DNA of 64,000 nucleotides from assembly GCA_034401135.1 (NCBI GenBank), contig JAWZSP010000009.1, forward strand, positions 744,001 to 808,000, written 5' to 3'. The stretch is from Volutella citrinella. Its lineage: Eukaryota; Ascomycota; Sordariomycetes; Hypocreales; Nectriaceae. Shown piece by piece: positions 11,389 to 21,660 of this stretch. The translations under genes and the position numbers were made by a program. Under the pieces are notes generated by a model that saw only the letters and a list, made by a program, of their open reading frames with translations, made no database searches and was not told the origin of the DNA. Each line of letters starts with the position of its first letter. Position 1 is the first letter of the stretch.

Positions 11389-12735
11389 ATGGCAAAGGGC
11401 GACTCCAAGACTCCCGCCATTGGCGTGTACGCGCGATGGCGGCCGCTGGCTGATGCGGAGATGGCGTCGGGCGAGGTATCTCGAAGCACCACCGAAGGAC
11501 CTGGCCTGCTGTCCGTCTCGATAAAGGGCGGTGCATCGACAGCCGACCGTCCGTGGAAAAGCCCCTTGGCGTTCAAGACAGTCTTCGATTCGCACGACGG
11601 CAACGCGACCGTGTATGACGCCGCCGTCGCGCCCGAGATCCCAAACGTCATGCTCGGCGGCACTAGCAGCTTCTTCGCCTACGGCCACTCGGGCAGCGGC
11701 AAGACGCACACCATCATCGGCTACGACTACGATGATGACAAGAACTTTGGCACCTGTCTCGCCGCTGCTCACAGCGTCTTTCGGGAGCTCGAGGTCCTCA
11801 ATCGGGAGACGGGCCAGCAGCTGGGCATCGGCCTCAGCCTGTTTGAGCTGCGCAAGAAGTCGGCCTTTGACCTTCTCAACAAGCGCAAAGAGTGCCATAT
11901 CAGAGAGGGGCCCGACGGCAAGGTGCACATCCGCGGGGAAACCGAGATGCTCGAGGGCGGCAAGGTCCGCGTGTGCCCCATCGTCCAACGCCCGTGCTGG
12001 GCCTTTGAGTCGTTCTGGCAGACCCTCACCGACGCCCTGGGCCAGCGCGCCGTCGGATCTTCCAGCGTCCACGACCAGAGCTCGAGGACCCACGCCATAA
12101 TGGAGCTCGAAATCGTCGACCAGCAGCTCGTGGATGCGCGCCAGGCCCTGGTCGACCGACAGTCGGAGCTTGTTCCGGTGGGGAAGCGGGCGACGGACAT
12201 TAGCATCGAGGAGCAAACCAAGGCTGTCATCTGCACGCCGGAAGGTAAATGGGCCCCGAATCCAGACTACACAGTCGACCAGGACCGCATCGATGCCGCA
12301 GAGGCCGAAAAGGCGATATTCGAGGTGCGGGTCACGGCCGCCGAGGAGCACATCAAGGAGCTACTCAAGACGAGCATCTCGCCGTGTCTCGGAGGCAAGC
12401 TGGTGTTTGTAGACCTTGCCGGCGCAGAGTACTACCAGGAAAAGGGCGCCGCGCAGAGGCCGATTGCGAAGCAGACTCCGCAGGAGCGGCAGGAGGGACG
12501 CCAGATCAACACGGACCTGCTGGCGCTCAAGGAGGTGATTCGGGCATGGTCAAAGAAGCAGCCCCGGATCCCGTTCCGGTCGTCGGCACTGACCATGGTG
12601 CTGCGGGAGCACTTCATCAACGCCGGCGACGGCAGCTCGGCCATGATTGTCACGGCGTCACCCGCAACGACGCAGTACGCGGCGACGCTCAACTCGCTCA
12701 AGTACGGGAGCCTGGTTGGTGCAGTCAAGGCATAG
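11389..12735 (+). CDS. stand-alone kinesin-like motor-domain protein
   Basis: This is a single exon of 448 residues starting at ATG 11389; the longer frame upstream begins only with TTG. It carries a kinesin motor: P-loop GHSGSGKT at 99-106, switch I SSRTH at 231-235, switch II DLAGAE at 342-347, and the terminal motor helix region with INTDLLALKEVI and IPFRSSALTMVL. The protein ends immediately after the motor at NSLKYGSLVGAVKA, so there is no stalk, neck coil or cargo tail. Roughly 100 residues lie between switch I and switch II, where about 25 are usual. That insert is charged and helical (LVDARQALVDRQ, then IDAAEAEKAIFEVRVTAAEEHIKELL). Switch I has Thr instead of Ser in SSRSH, and switch II has Ala instead of Ser in DLAGSE. 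ATP binding is likely retained; processive motility is doubtful. Confidence 0.88.
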   Translation: MAKGDSKTPAIGVYARWRPLADAEMASGEVSRSTTEGPGLLSVSIKGGASTADRPWKSPLAFKTVFDSHDGNATVYDAAVAPEIPNVMLGGTSSFFAYGHSGSGKTHTIIGYDYDDDKNFGTCLAAAHSVFRELEVLNRETGQQLGIGLSLFELRKKSAFDLLNKRKECHIREGPDGKVHIRGETEMLEGGKVRVCPIVQRPCWAFESFWQTLTDALGQRAVGSSSVHDQSSRTHAIMELEIVDQQLVDARQALVDRQSELVPVGKRATDISIEEQTKAVICTPEGKWAPNPDYTVDQDRIDAAEAEKAIFEVRVTAAEEHIKELLKTSISPCLGGKLVFVDLAGAEYYQEKGAAQRPIAKQTPQERQEGRQINTDLLALKEVIRAWSKKQPRIPFRSSALTMVLREHFINAGDGSSAMIVTASPATTQYAATLNSLKYGSLVGAVKA

Positions 12736-12896
12736 AGGGACAGGCGCCACCTAATAACCAACCATTGTATTTTTTTAACGCCGTCGCTGTTGATCCCAAG
12801 TCCATCCAGATGCGTGCGTGCTATTCACGAGTGTCCCTCCAACGCCCCTCTTAAAATAAAGAATATAAAACAAAAGAAAAAGACATGAGGCTGGCA

Positions 12897-13885
12897 TCAT
12901 CTCATCTCGGTAAGTTCCGCGACAGACGGCGGCCTGGGGAGTGGTTTTACCGGCTCGGCGTGAAGCTCGGACAGGCGGCCCGACTCGAGCAGCTTGGCCG
13001 TTGACACGAAGCTCCCGTCGATTTCGGCAATTTCCTGGGAGTCGGCTTCCTTGTGGTAGAGCGGCAGCTGTATCGACTTGGCCGGCGACGGTTTCCCGGA
13101 CGAGTAGGCCGGCGGCGGCTGCTTCTTGGACGTGAACGCCTTCTTGTCCCGCTCCGGCCGCCGCGAGAAGAAGAACCAGTAGCCAAAGGCGGCGCCGAGA
13201 AGCAGCACGGCGGCAACGGATCCTCCCACGGCCGGGCCGATGACGGCTGCGTTGCTTTTCCCCTTCTTCGGTGTTGGTGCTTGTGTCGTGGTTGTGGCTT
13301 CGGCCTGTGATGTCGTCGTCTCGGTTGCTCGCCCATTTGACGGCGTTGATGTGGCCGTCGACGGCGGCCGCGTCGTCACAACTTGGCCGTCCTGCACCCA
13401 TACGCCCTTCCCTTCATTGCAACACCTCTGGGCTGAGGCTCCGTTGCCGCAGCAGAGCGAGTCGTCTGCACATTGTGTAATGATCACGTCGGTTTGGCTC
13501 ATCAGTGTTTCGTCACCATCTCCGACTGCACAAGTTGCATGTCAGCATTCAATCGTCACCCACAATGCTTCGGATGCCACCACGTACTCGCTGTTTCCTT
13601 GTAGCATAGCTTCAGGCATGCCGGTGACTCCCAGGTCGAATCGGTGCAGCTCTCACGCCAAAGTCGTCGTTGTTGGCTGTTCCAGCAGAGGCCATCTCTG
13701 CACTCGTCACCTGCCGCTGTGTTGCAGCACATTGAGTGCTCCCCTTCCTTGCCGCATCGCTGAAAGTTGTTGCTGGTCGAATCTTTCCAACTACTCGCAC
13801 CATTTCGAGCCGTACCGTTCGGGGCATAGCATTGTGCGGCGACGAGGTGCACGCACGCCAGCAGGAGAAGAAGTCGTCGGGACAT
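12897..13885 (-). CDS. cysteine-rich single-pass surface protein (Mid2-like architecture)
   Basis: One intron (13587-13526) joins two exons into 308 residues. The N-terminus MSRRLLLLLACVHLVAAQ is a clear signal peptide. A cysteine-rich ectodomain follows, with paired CC motifs (SMCC, SLCC, RCC), and then a Thr/Ser-rich stalk (residues about 150-185). A single transmembrane segment follows (VIGPAVGGSVAAVLLLGAAFGYWFFF) before the basic SRRPERDKK stop-transfer. The cytosolic tail of about 90 residues is Pro/Lys/Glu-rich. This arrangement is common among fungal cell-surface proteins often annotated as hypothetical or Mid2-like. A role in wall or surface sensing is inferred only from architecture. 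The ATG at 13885 is chosen because it gives the signal peptide directly. Confidence 0.82.
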
Positions 13886-15035
13886 GATGCACACAACCTT
13901 CACACAAAGGCAGCGCTCAGAGTCGGACGCCAACACAGAGCAGCCCTTCCAAGAGTGTTGCCTTTTTGAAGAACCAGCCAAATGCTCTAGGCCCTGGGGG
14001 GTGTCCCGTTTTGTCCTCTTCTTGCGAGCTTCATTTCCTAAGCGCCCACGCCGTTCTGTTACTGCTGACGGCCCACGGGACAGGGCCAAGTGGGCCTGTA
14101 AGGCACAACACAGGGGTGAAGATGACGGTCTGACAGCCAGCCAAATGAAGCCCGAGAATAAGCAGCGTCCTCGTACGATGTGACCTTGGCCCGGATTCAC
14201 TCAGCGGTGGCGGATGGGCCAAGAGATCTCCCATCTGATCCTTCCTCGGACTCTTCGATGGGAGTCCGACCCTGCCCTGTCCGTGAGCCGGTCCTCTTGG
14301 GTAAAGAGGCAGCCCTAAATCCTTCCCGATGGTCGATTTCGGCTCCTTCTCCAGCCCAGCGCCACGGCAAGGTACGGCGCTAGCCAGCGATACCCCTCAA
14401 ACCATGCGGAAAACCCTGCACCCAGCGCTCATTAATTTCCGATCTGCAGGGCCGGCGATGCTGGCTTCAGCGCCAACTCAGTCTCGACGGCCGCTTTGGC
14501 AGTCGAGGCATTGCTACACCACATTAGAGGCATTTAAGCCACTTCCTTTGACACGAACCGGTTCGAAGCACAGCCAGCAGCTGAGCAGTCGACCAAGCTT
14601 CAGGGCTCCGAGTGCTCGGGGGCCATTCGATGTAAGCCTGAGGGAGCAGGGGAGACCCACGGGCTGCCAGCTGTTGGCTTGCATTAACGCCCACTCCTTT
14701 TGCTACAAGGTTCTTACGCGCCGCCAGGCACACTCTGACCTAGTTCGTCGGGATACGGCTTGGCAGGGTCGTCGCAACAGGCCGCATGCAGGGCGAGATG
14801 AGTACGTAGCATTGCCGCACCAAAGTCCCATCTGTCAGGCACAGTCAATGCGAAGGTGAGCCTTTCCGGCGGCTAAATAGTGAGTGGGTGACGTGGCTCG
14901 CGTCTATGAGGGTAGTCACGTGGCCCATTTGGGAGCATATGATTGTTGAATAACTATCTAGGCGCATCAGAATCTTCCATAATATTTCCAATCTATTCCG
15001 CGACAAAATGAAACTCCATCTTTTTTAGCACCGAG
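13886..15035. other. gene-free stretch
   Basis: About 1.15 kb lies upstream of the cysteine-rich surface protein and downstream of the MFS gene. A plus-strand frame at 14329-14859 shows no domain, signal peptide or codon pattern I can support. I see only the promoter region of the surface protein gene here. Confidence 0.5.
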
Positions 15036-16826
15036 TTAGGAGAACGACTGCCGAGTGTTTACTCGGTCAATGACATATGGGTTGCCTTCATAGGACTGGC
15101 GAGAATCGTTGGGTGGATGAACGTGCGAGGATTGGGAGTTGATTGGCTCAAATAAGGGTTCGTCGGTGATAGTGGCAGCATCATCGAGACTGGATTCCTC
15201 GGCAGCTTCCCTTTGTTCGCCCACCTGCTCGTTCGGCGCTGAGCCAGCCTGGGATTCTCGGATATTGCGCATAAACGCATCAGATTCGGCCGCAAACTTG
15301 CACCGCTTCCTAATCTGCGGGCCGTACTTATAAAAGAGAAACGGAAAGGGCAAGCAAGCGAGGGCGAGAAATGCCGGTATTGAGGATGCCCAATGGATGC
15401 CGAGATTCTTATACATGTCGGCAGTGAATAAAGGAAAGGCGGCACCGAAGAGCGAGCGTAAGATCGAGTTGGCTGCCAAGACAGATGCCGCAAATATGGT
15501 ATACGAGTCGATGAGGTAGTTCATAATGCTCAAAAAGACCAGTACCATCCCGAAGCCGAACGGGACACCAGCCGCGATACTAGCCATCCAGTGGATAGAG
15601 GGCGAATTGGTCCAGGCAAACCAGAACAGCCCAATGGGCAGTGCAACAGCCCCAACAATTGTTGGAGGCAGGCGGGCCTCGGGCGGGGCGAAGCCGTTGT
15701 GCTTCTTTTGGACTCGGATGTAACGAGCATTATCGGGAATCGTGTAGATGATGGCAAAGACCATTCCCACAATGATGCCCAAAAAGGCGAGCCCTCCAAC
15801 TCCTTGATTCCATCCCCGATTCTGCTGGAAGACGATAGGGAACGCACCAAAGAGCATATACAGTGTGCCGTAGATGACTGCCATATAGATCGACAGGAGG
15901 AGAACAATAGGCTCCCTAAAGAGCAAGACCCAGGGGCGAAGCAAGGCAGTTTTGATAGACTCTGCCAAGTTGACGTTGCCTTGCCGATGGTCAATCATGC
16001 TAATGTATCGCTTTCCGGTCATACTTGATAGCTTGGCGGCCCGTGTCCGCAAGAGAACCGGCGCATACGTTTCCGGGATCAGCAGGGAACCAAGAATCCA
16101 CAGCGCGCCCGAGACGATAGCCAGGAATCCCATGACCCAACGCCACCCGGCGTTCATCCCAAGGAACCCGCCGCTGATCGGGCCCAGCACCGGCCCTAGG
16201 AACGGAGCGGCAGCGAAGATCGACATGGCCAGGCCTCGCTGGGATGCCGGGAACATGTCCGCGATGGCGCCGCCGGCGTTGGTCAGGGGCGACGAGCCGA
16301 ACGCGCCAGCGAAAAAACGAAGCACCAGCAGCGTCGCCGCGCTGTTAGCCCCGGCGCACCCGGCGTTGAAGGCAGTGAGGGCCGCGTACGTCGTGATGAA
16401 GAGGATCCTCCGCCCAAAGACCTCGCTGAGGGGCGCCCAGAGCAGTGGACCGACCGCGAAGCCAAGTACGAAGAGGGAGAGACCGAGTGTAGCAACTATC
16501 TGGCTGATTTTGAACTCTTGGATGATTTCGACGACGCCGCCGGAATATGCAGACGAGACCAGGGCGACGGCCAGCGTTGCAAAGGCCACGGTCATGGTGA
16601 TGAACCACTTGGTGAACTCGCTGAAGAGCATCGGGTCTCTTGGGTCGTTTGGGATCCATTGCACCAAATAAGGGTCTTTCTCGGTTCCAGATCCCGGGTA
16701 GTTGAAGTTGGCGACCTCGGGGGTGATGCCGGCTGAATCAAACACGATCCGCCAGTATGGTATCTTGGTCGGTCGGACAGGTTCGATTTTCTCGGCTTCG
16801 TCCTTTTTGATCTCGCAGTCAGCCAT
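15036..16826 (-). CDS. MFS exporter, DHA1 drug/polyamine:H+ antiporter type
   Basis: This single-exon gene encodes 596 residues with 12 predicted membrane segments. The hydrophilic N-terminus ends in WIPNDPRDPMLFSEFTKWFIT, the typical entry of Flu1/Tpo1-like DHA1 transporters. The cytoplasmic loop between helices 2 and 3 has the motif-A relative PLSEVFGRR. Helix 5 has the antiporter motif-C-like APFLGPVLGPISGGFLG. A long central loop and a Ser/Glu/Asn-rich tail of about 80 residues are present. It probably exports drugs, polyamines or metabolites at the plasma membrane. It is divergent from the Zn2Cys6 gene at 17808, a common regulator-transporter layout, but control by that gene is inferred from position only. 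Confidence 0.92.
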   Translation of the reverse strand: MADCEIKKDEAEKIEPVRPTKIPYWRIVFDSAGITPEVANFNYPGSGTEKDPYLVQWIPNDPRDPMLFSEFTKWFITMTVAFATLAVALVSSAYSGGVVEIIQEFKISQIVATLGLSLFVLGFAVGPLLWAPLSEVFGRRILFITTYAALTAFNAGCAGANSAATLLVLRFFAGAFGSSPLTNAGGAIADMFPASQRGLAMSIFAAAPFLGPVLGPISGGFLGMNAGWRWVMGFLAIVSGALWILGSLLIPETYAPVLLRTRAAKLSSMTGKRYISMIDHRQGNVNLAESIKTALLRPWVLLFREPIVLLLSIYMAVIYGTLYMLFGAFPIVFQQNRGWNQGVGGLAFLGIIVGMVFAIIYTIPDNARYIRVQKKHNGFAPPEARLPPTIVGAVALPIGLFWFAWTNSPSIHWMASIAAGVPFGFGMVLVFLSIMNYLIDSYTIFAASVLAANSILRSLFGAAFPLFTADMYKNLGIHWASSIPAFLALACLPFPFLFYKYGPQIRKRCKFAAESDAFMRNIRESQAGSAPNEQVGEQREAAEESSLDDAATITDEPLFEPINSQSSHVHPPNDSRQSYEGNPYVIDRVNTRQSFS

Positions 16827-17807
16827 TGTGGAGTGCGAAGGGGGCTATGGCGTAGGAAGCTGTCCGAGAATAATAATCGTAGACGAGACAGAACGTGGGC
16901 GACGAGACAAAGAAGGGAATCGGGGGGAGGGTGATCGACGAGGCACGCTTGGGCACGGGGTGGTCTTTGTATGAGTACTCCCCTCTGCTAGGGGACTCTC
17001 TAAAACCCGACTCCCGCGATGACAACGTTAAAAGGTTCGCACTGGCGTTGAAATGGCGCCAGTGGTTGCTACACGTCTGCTTTTCCGTGTAGTTGGGATA
17101 AAAGTCCGCGGACTTTGGTATGCGGGGCCGTGGTCCTTCGGCCCCGGGAGCCCGGGCTTTGCTCCAGAGACGCATTCCCTGGGTGAAATAAACCCCGAGC
17201 TGGCCCTGGGAGATATTCCAAAGTCTGAAGTATTTTTGCTGCGGGTTATCATGCCATTATGTAGCCTCTTATTAAGTGAACGGAAACGAAGAAATTCGAA
17301 ACATCGGGGCTCGGAGGTTGCTGATGCCGATGGGTGTGATGGTGTCTGTATACAGATTGGTGGTCGCTCTGACATTGAGTGTCTCTTACTTGCGCGAGTC
17401 ATGAGTCTGCATCTGCAAGTAATAGCTAACATCATCTCGCGACTCAATGCATCCTAGCTCACGGCCTCGGGATCTTGGTTTGAATCTGCCGACATCTACC
17501 TGCTTGTCCAAGATCATTGAGATGCGGCCAGGGTGGGCCTCCCGTTTCCTGCAGCGATTGGATGCCGCAGTGCCGGTTTGTCCATCTCACCACACCGTTT
17601 TGCTCATAGTGCGAGCCCAGTTGGCCGGCGCCAATCCGTTGTGGTGTGCCGATCCCACAGCGTCGGAGGTCGGCCCAGCTTAACTCCATGGACTCCGCGG
17701 ACTTTCATGTCTGACGTCTCGTCGACGCCGACCACACACACGCCGTCTTCTTTCCCCTGTTTGCCAACGAGGCCGCCGTCCTGGGGTAATTACCGCGAAG
17801 ACACCCA
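16827..17807. promoter_or_regulatory. shared upstream region of MFS exporter and Zn2Cys6 gene
   Basis: About 980 bp lies between divergent start codons. Several overlapping small frames are present on both strands with no motif and are not called. No operator can be named by eye. Confidence 0.5.
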
Positions 17808-20001
17808 ATGGCTCGCAAGACACGGGTGATTTCTTGCTACTTTTGCAGGTCGCGCAAGCTGCGGTGCAATCGCCAGTTTCCCTGCTCCAACTGCACCTCT
17901 CGCGGAATCGACTGCCCGCCCCCCACGCACCGCGAGTCTACAAAAGCTCCTCCGGCCAATGCCTCATCTGCGCCCAGCCGCGATGACGACATCTTGAAAC
18001 GGTTAGAGAAGCTGGAGCAGCTGGTTTCTGAGGCTGCGCGTGCCCACGGGGCCCCGAATGCAGCTACCGCATCCGTAGTGTCGCCGCCTGCCACGGAGCC
18101 AGACGTCCCGGACTTGCAGCGTTTGCATCCAAGGCTACAGAATCTAATACAGGATGCCATCCTGATTGACCGATCGTGTTACAGTGCGCAGAAATATGTG
18201 AGGCCGCATCATTATCTTTGGGGATCTCGCTAACATTGCTGCAGGATCCATCATCCCCAAACAAGCTCCCTGTCAGATCATGTCCAATGCGACTGCAAGC
18301 GCAAACAGCGCCGCGCGCCAGTGGATACTGCGCAAACGAATTGCAGTACCATCAGAGGGATACGTGGGATTGTATCTGGCTGCCATCCCCTGAAGAGTGC
18401 GAGCTATTGGTCGCCGAATACTTGGCCAACGTCAATTGCATCCACCCAGTTGTCCATGGCCCGTCACTTAGGAAGCTGGTCAATGATACCTACCAATGCC
18501 TGCAACAAGGCATCTGCCATCTTCCAATAGGGCAGATTGTTCTTTTCCTGTCCATACTCTCACGCACGGCTTACACCTGGACGCCCCAAGATGGACCGCC
18601 CGGCCTATTCGCCAGCGTTCAAGCAGCGGAAGCGCAGGCCAGCGTCTGGATGAGAAGGGCGATTGATGTGCTCGACATATCCCAGGAGGCCTGCGACATA
18701 TCGTTAGAGTGTCTACAGGGCCTCGTTATTCTCACCGTCACTACGTTCAACCTTCAGGCTGCAACAACAAGGGCGTTCACCTTCCTCAATCAAGCAATAG
18801 TCATGGCGCGGGACCTTAATCTCCATCGGCTTGACTACCCCTACGACCGCATCTGTTCGTCCAACTGCCCTCTACTGCAGGGCCTAAGGGCTGAAATGGG
18901 ACGGAGAATCTGGTGGTTCCTCACCGCCACAGACTGGTACGAAACGGCAACACGAGCTGCCACTCAGAAGCTGTTGGTGCTGACGCATATAGGACGCTTT
19001 CCACATGCTGTGGCCCGCAGAGAGGCATCTATACGATTCAACCCGGGCAAATGGCAGTCAACAAGCCCATGAACATCAAGGATGAGGACATGACGGAACA
19101 TGGGGAATGGACTGCCCGGCCCTCTGATCAGCCGACCAACGTGTCGTATTTCCTCCAGCGCCTAAAAGTGGCAGAAGCCATGAGGGAGTTGGTGGACAGG
19201 TCCCCGCTCGTGGGTTTTCGTCCGTTCGAAATGGACTACGATGATATATTGCACGTTGACCGTGCCATTACACGCATCTTGGACGACTGCTCGGGCTTTC
19301 TCATCAACGCTCGGGCTGAAAGGACCAGAATACGAACCACTGCGACGGAGGATGCTTCAAACATGGCACTACAGCGACACCTGCTCCTGGTCTTTTTGCA
19401 CAGCCAGCGCTGCCGGTTGCATCTACCATATTTGTCCAGCGGCTCAGTGGAGTCGACGTACGCCCACTCGCACCGGGCAGCCCTTGAGAGCGCCAGGATC
19501 ATCATCAACGCCGAGTGCAAGCTAGCAATTGGCAAAAACAGCCTCGGCGCGTGGCGATACAAGCAGGCCATAACTGGCGCTGGCTACGTCCTTGCCACCT
19601 CTGTGCTAGTCTTTGACTTGTGCCTGTCGGACGAGGAGGAGCGTGATAGTAAGCTACACGCAGCTGAACTGGCGTGGGACATTTTGGAGCGAGCGCACAC
19701 CCACTCTCCCACCATCCGCCGCGGGATGGTGGTGCTGCGAGCCATGATGGAGAAGCATCAAGTGGCTCTGTCGACTGACACCGGACGTGGGGGATCATCA
19801 GCCAGGGCTGATGGGGTTGAGATGCCGCTCGCACCAGGGTTGGCGACAGAAACTACGAAAAGTGCAGAGGGTGTGACGGGTGAGACCATGGCGAGCTCGG
19901 TCTTTGCTGCACCATCACAGGACGGGACTTGCCATGGCGGAGACCTGGACGGTGCTGATTGGGATAGTTTGCAGTGGATTTTGGATGCACCATTTTTCTG
20001 A
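17808..20001 (+). CDS. Zn2Cys6 transcription factor with Fungal_trans domain
   Basis: Three exons with introns at 18198-18244 and 18937-18992 give 696 residues. The zinc cluster is at the very N-terminus, with cysteines at residues 10, 13, 20, 26, 29 and 36. A short coiled coil follows (ILKRLEKLEQLVSEAARA). The middle holds the Fungal_trans domain with MGRRIWWFLTATDW. The second intron splits the Trp codon of ATDW and restores GPQRGIYTIQPGQM and NIKDEDM, which are expected next in this domain. Splicing is therefore well supported. Ending in the acidic/aromatic DWDSLQWILDAPFF, the tail resembles an activation region. It is divergent from the MFS exporter and may regulate it, which is inference from layout. 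Confidence 0.9.
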
Positions 20002-20379
20002 TGGGTGTAAACCACGAGTCGATAGAGAGCCACGGAGAAGAAGCAACCATCCATCTACCTTCAGTCGGTTCACTTACTTGGATGTGGCTTCAGATAGTAG
20101 ATCAGAGCCCTGTATTGTCCTCAGCTACATCGGTGTTCTCACAGGTCATAACTGGCCCACGTGCGCTGCAGTCACCAATCCTTCAGCTGGTCGAAACAAT
20201 GGCCTGACCCGTCGCACCACAGTGACTGGGGCTGTGCGGCGTTGGGCAACCCGGCAGCTGAGCATCTGCCTTGGCCAACCCCGCGCCAGGCACCTCGTCA
20301 GCTATTTGAATAGTTCACGGCGACGAAGCGTATCCAAAGCAATAATAATAGAACACCGTACTCTGCCCCATCAACGAGA
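20002..20379. other. gene-free stretch
   Basis: About 380 bp between two plus-strand genes. I recognise nothing specific beyond presumed terminator and promoter. Confidence 0.5.
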
Positions 20380-21468
20380 ATGGCATCCAACCCCGAGACG
20401 TCCGCCATGGACCCGTGGAAGGTGCTCGTATCAGGCACGCTGCCCGAGGACAAGCAAAACGACGTGGGCTACCACTTCTCCATCTCGCAAGAGGGCCGCG
20501 GCCCGACGTCGATGAGCTGCACGCCCCTCATGACAGAAAAGGAACTAAAGAGCCGGTTCGCAGACGTGACGACGGGCCTGCACATGGGCAAGTCCGCCCA
20601 CAAGAACAGCCTGCAGGTGGTATTTGTGCGCAACGCCGTCCCACGGAAGCAGTACCTCGACATGTGCAGGGCCATCAACCCGCTCGTCGAGGACTGGTAC
20701 ACGCACACGGGCCTCTTCTCCGTCAAGAGGACGCCGTGGCCCATCGCCGAGCCCCGGGCCGACGCCGAGTCCAACCCGGCGCTCGACTACACGTACCAGC
20801 TGCAGTGCATCCCCTTCTACAACCACTGTTTGGCCGCGTACGACGCTTCCAATAGTCTGGCCGTCATGCTCCTGCACGTCAACCGGGTCAACGTCATGGA
20901 CAAGTACTTTGCGCAGATGATGTACCGGCTGCGCGCCGAGCTGCCCCTCTCGACGCCGGGATACCTCAACCACCCGCTCGCGGCGCCGCTGCTCAGCACC
21001 AAGCTGGTGCTCTGGAGTCTTGAGACGGCCACGACGCCGCGCGCTCGCATCGACGACGTCTCCGCGGCCGCAGGGTATCACTTCTCGTATAACGGCACGC
21101 GCAGGGATGCCAGGGACCTGTCGGCGGACACGCTGACCGCACACATGGCGGACATGCTCGCCGCGGCCACGACGACGACGCGGTATGCCGGCACCTACCG
21201 CGGCGCCATCGAGGTGCTCAGGTATCTACGGGATGAGAACGACGACCTACGTGAGTGGGACCAGCGGGCACCGGGGACTGTGCCAACGCTGCATCGCACC
21301 ATGGCGCAGTGGATCAGGGACATGGACTGCCAGGCCCGGACCATGGTGGCGTACGAGGATGCGTCGGCGGGACAGGCGAGTGCCATGATCCAAGGGCTGC
21401 AGTCTGCCATTGTGCAGAAGGGGAGTGGCTACGGAGGAGATCCAGATGCCCTACCGATATCGCAATGA
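20380..21468 (+). CDS. unrecognised fungal protein, probably cytosolic
   Basis: This is a clean single exon of 362 residues with strongly GC-ending codons, which supports real coding. I do not recognise a family. There is no signal peptide, membrane segment or obvious catalytic motif. The N-terminal half has mixed segments such as LQVVFVRNAVPRKQYLDMC and the aromatic VEDWYTHTGLFSV. The second half looks helical, with two runs around residues 150-200 and 245-345. The gene converges on the CorA-like transporter, with 192 bp between their stops. A shared role with that gene cannot be shown. The protein is worth a profile search. Confidence 0.72.
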   Translation: MASNPETSAMDPWKVLVSGTLPEDKQNDVGYHFSISQEGRGPTSMSCTPLMTEKELKSRFADVTTGLHMGKSAHKNSLQVVFVRNAVPRKQYLDMCRAINPLVEDWYTHTGLFSVKRTPWPIAEPRADAESNPALDYTYQLQCIPFYNHCLAAYDASNSLAVMLLHVNRVNVMDKYFAQMMYRLRAELPLSTPGYLNHPLAAPLLSTKLVLWSLETATTPRARIDDVSAAAGYHFSYNGTRRDARDLSADTLTAHMADMLAAATTTTRYAGTYRGAIEVLRYLRDENDDLREWDQRAPGTVPTLHRTMAQWIRDMDCQARTMVAYEDASAGQASAMIQGLQSAIVQKGSGYGGDPDALPISQ

Positions 21469-21660
21469 GAGGGTAGCTGAGGAACTTGATGTAGTTGAGC
21501 GGCTTGTGTGGGTTTGATTTTAATACAGCGATAGAGATGATACGGTTTCTTCATGTGAATCTGCCTGCTACTTCATTTCCTGGTCGTTAATCGTAAACAT
21601 AATCAATGCCATGCGGTGCCCGATCGTGCCAGAGCTAATGAAGCATCTCTAGATCCTCGG

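Noticed and set aside
11368..12351. 327-residue frame opposite the kinesin gene
   Set aside because: It is the antisense shadow of a GC-rich coding exon with no family features.
14559..14580. GGTTCGAAGCA resembling a tRNA B box
   Set aside because: It deviates from GGTTCGANTCC and no cloverleaf or A box can be drawn around it.
14329..14859. 176-residue plus-strand frame
   Set aside because: Low-complexity, Ser/Arg-rich, no domain or splice-supported continuation.
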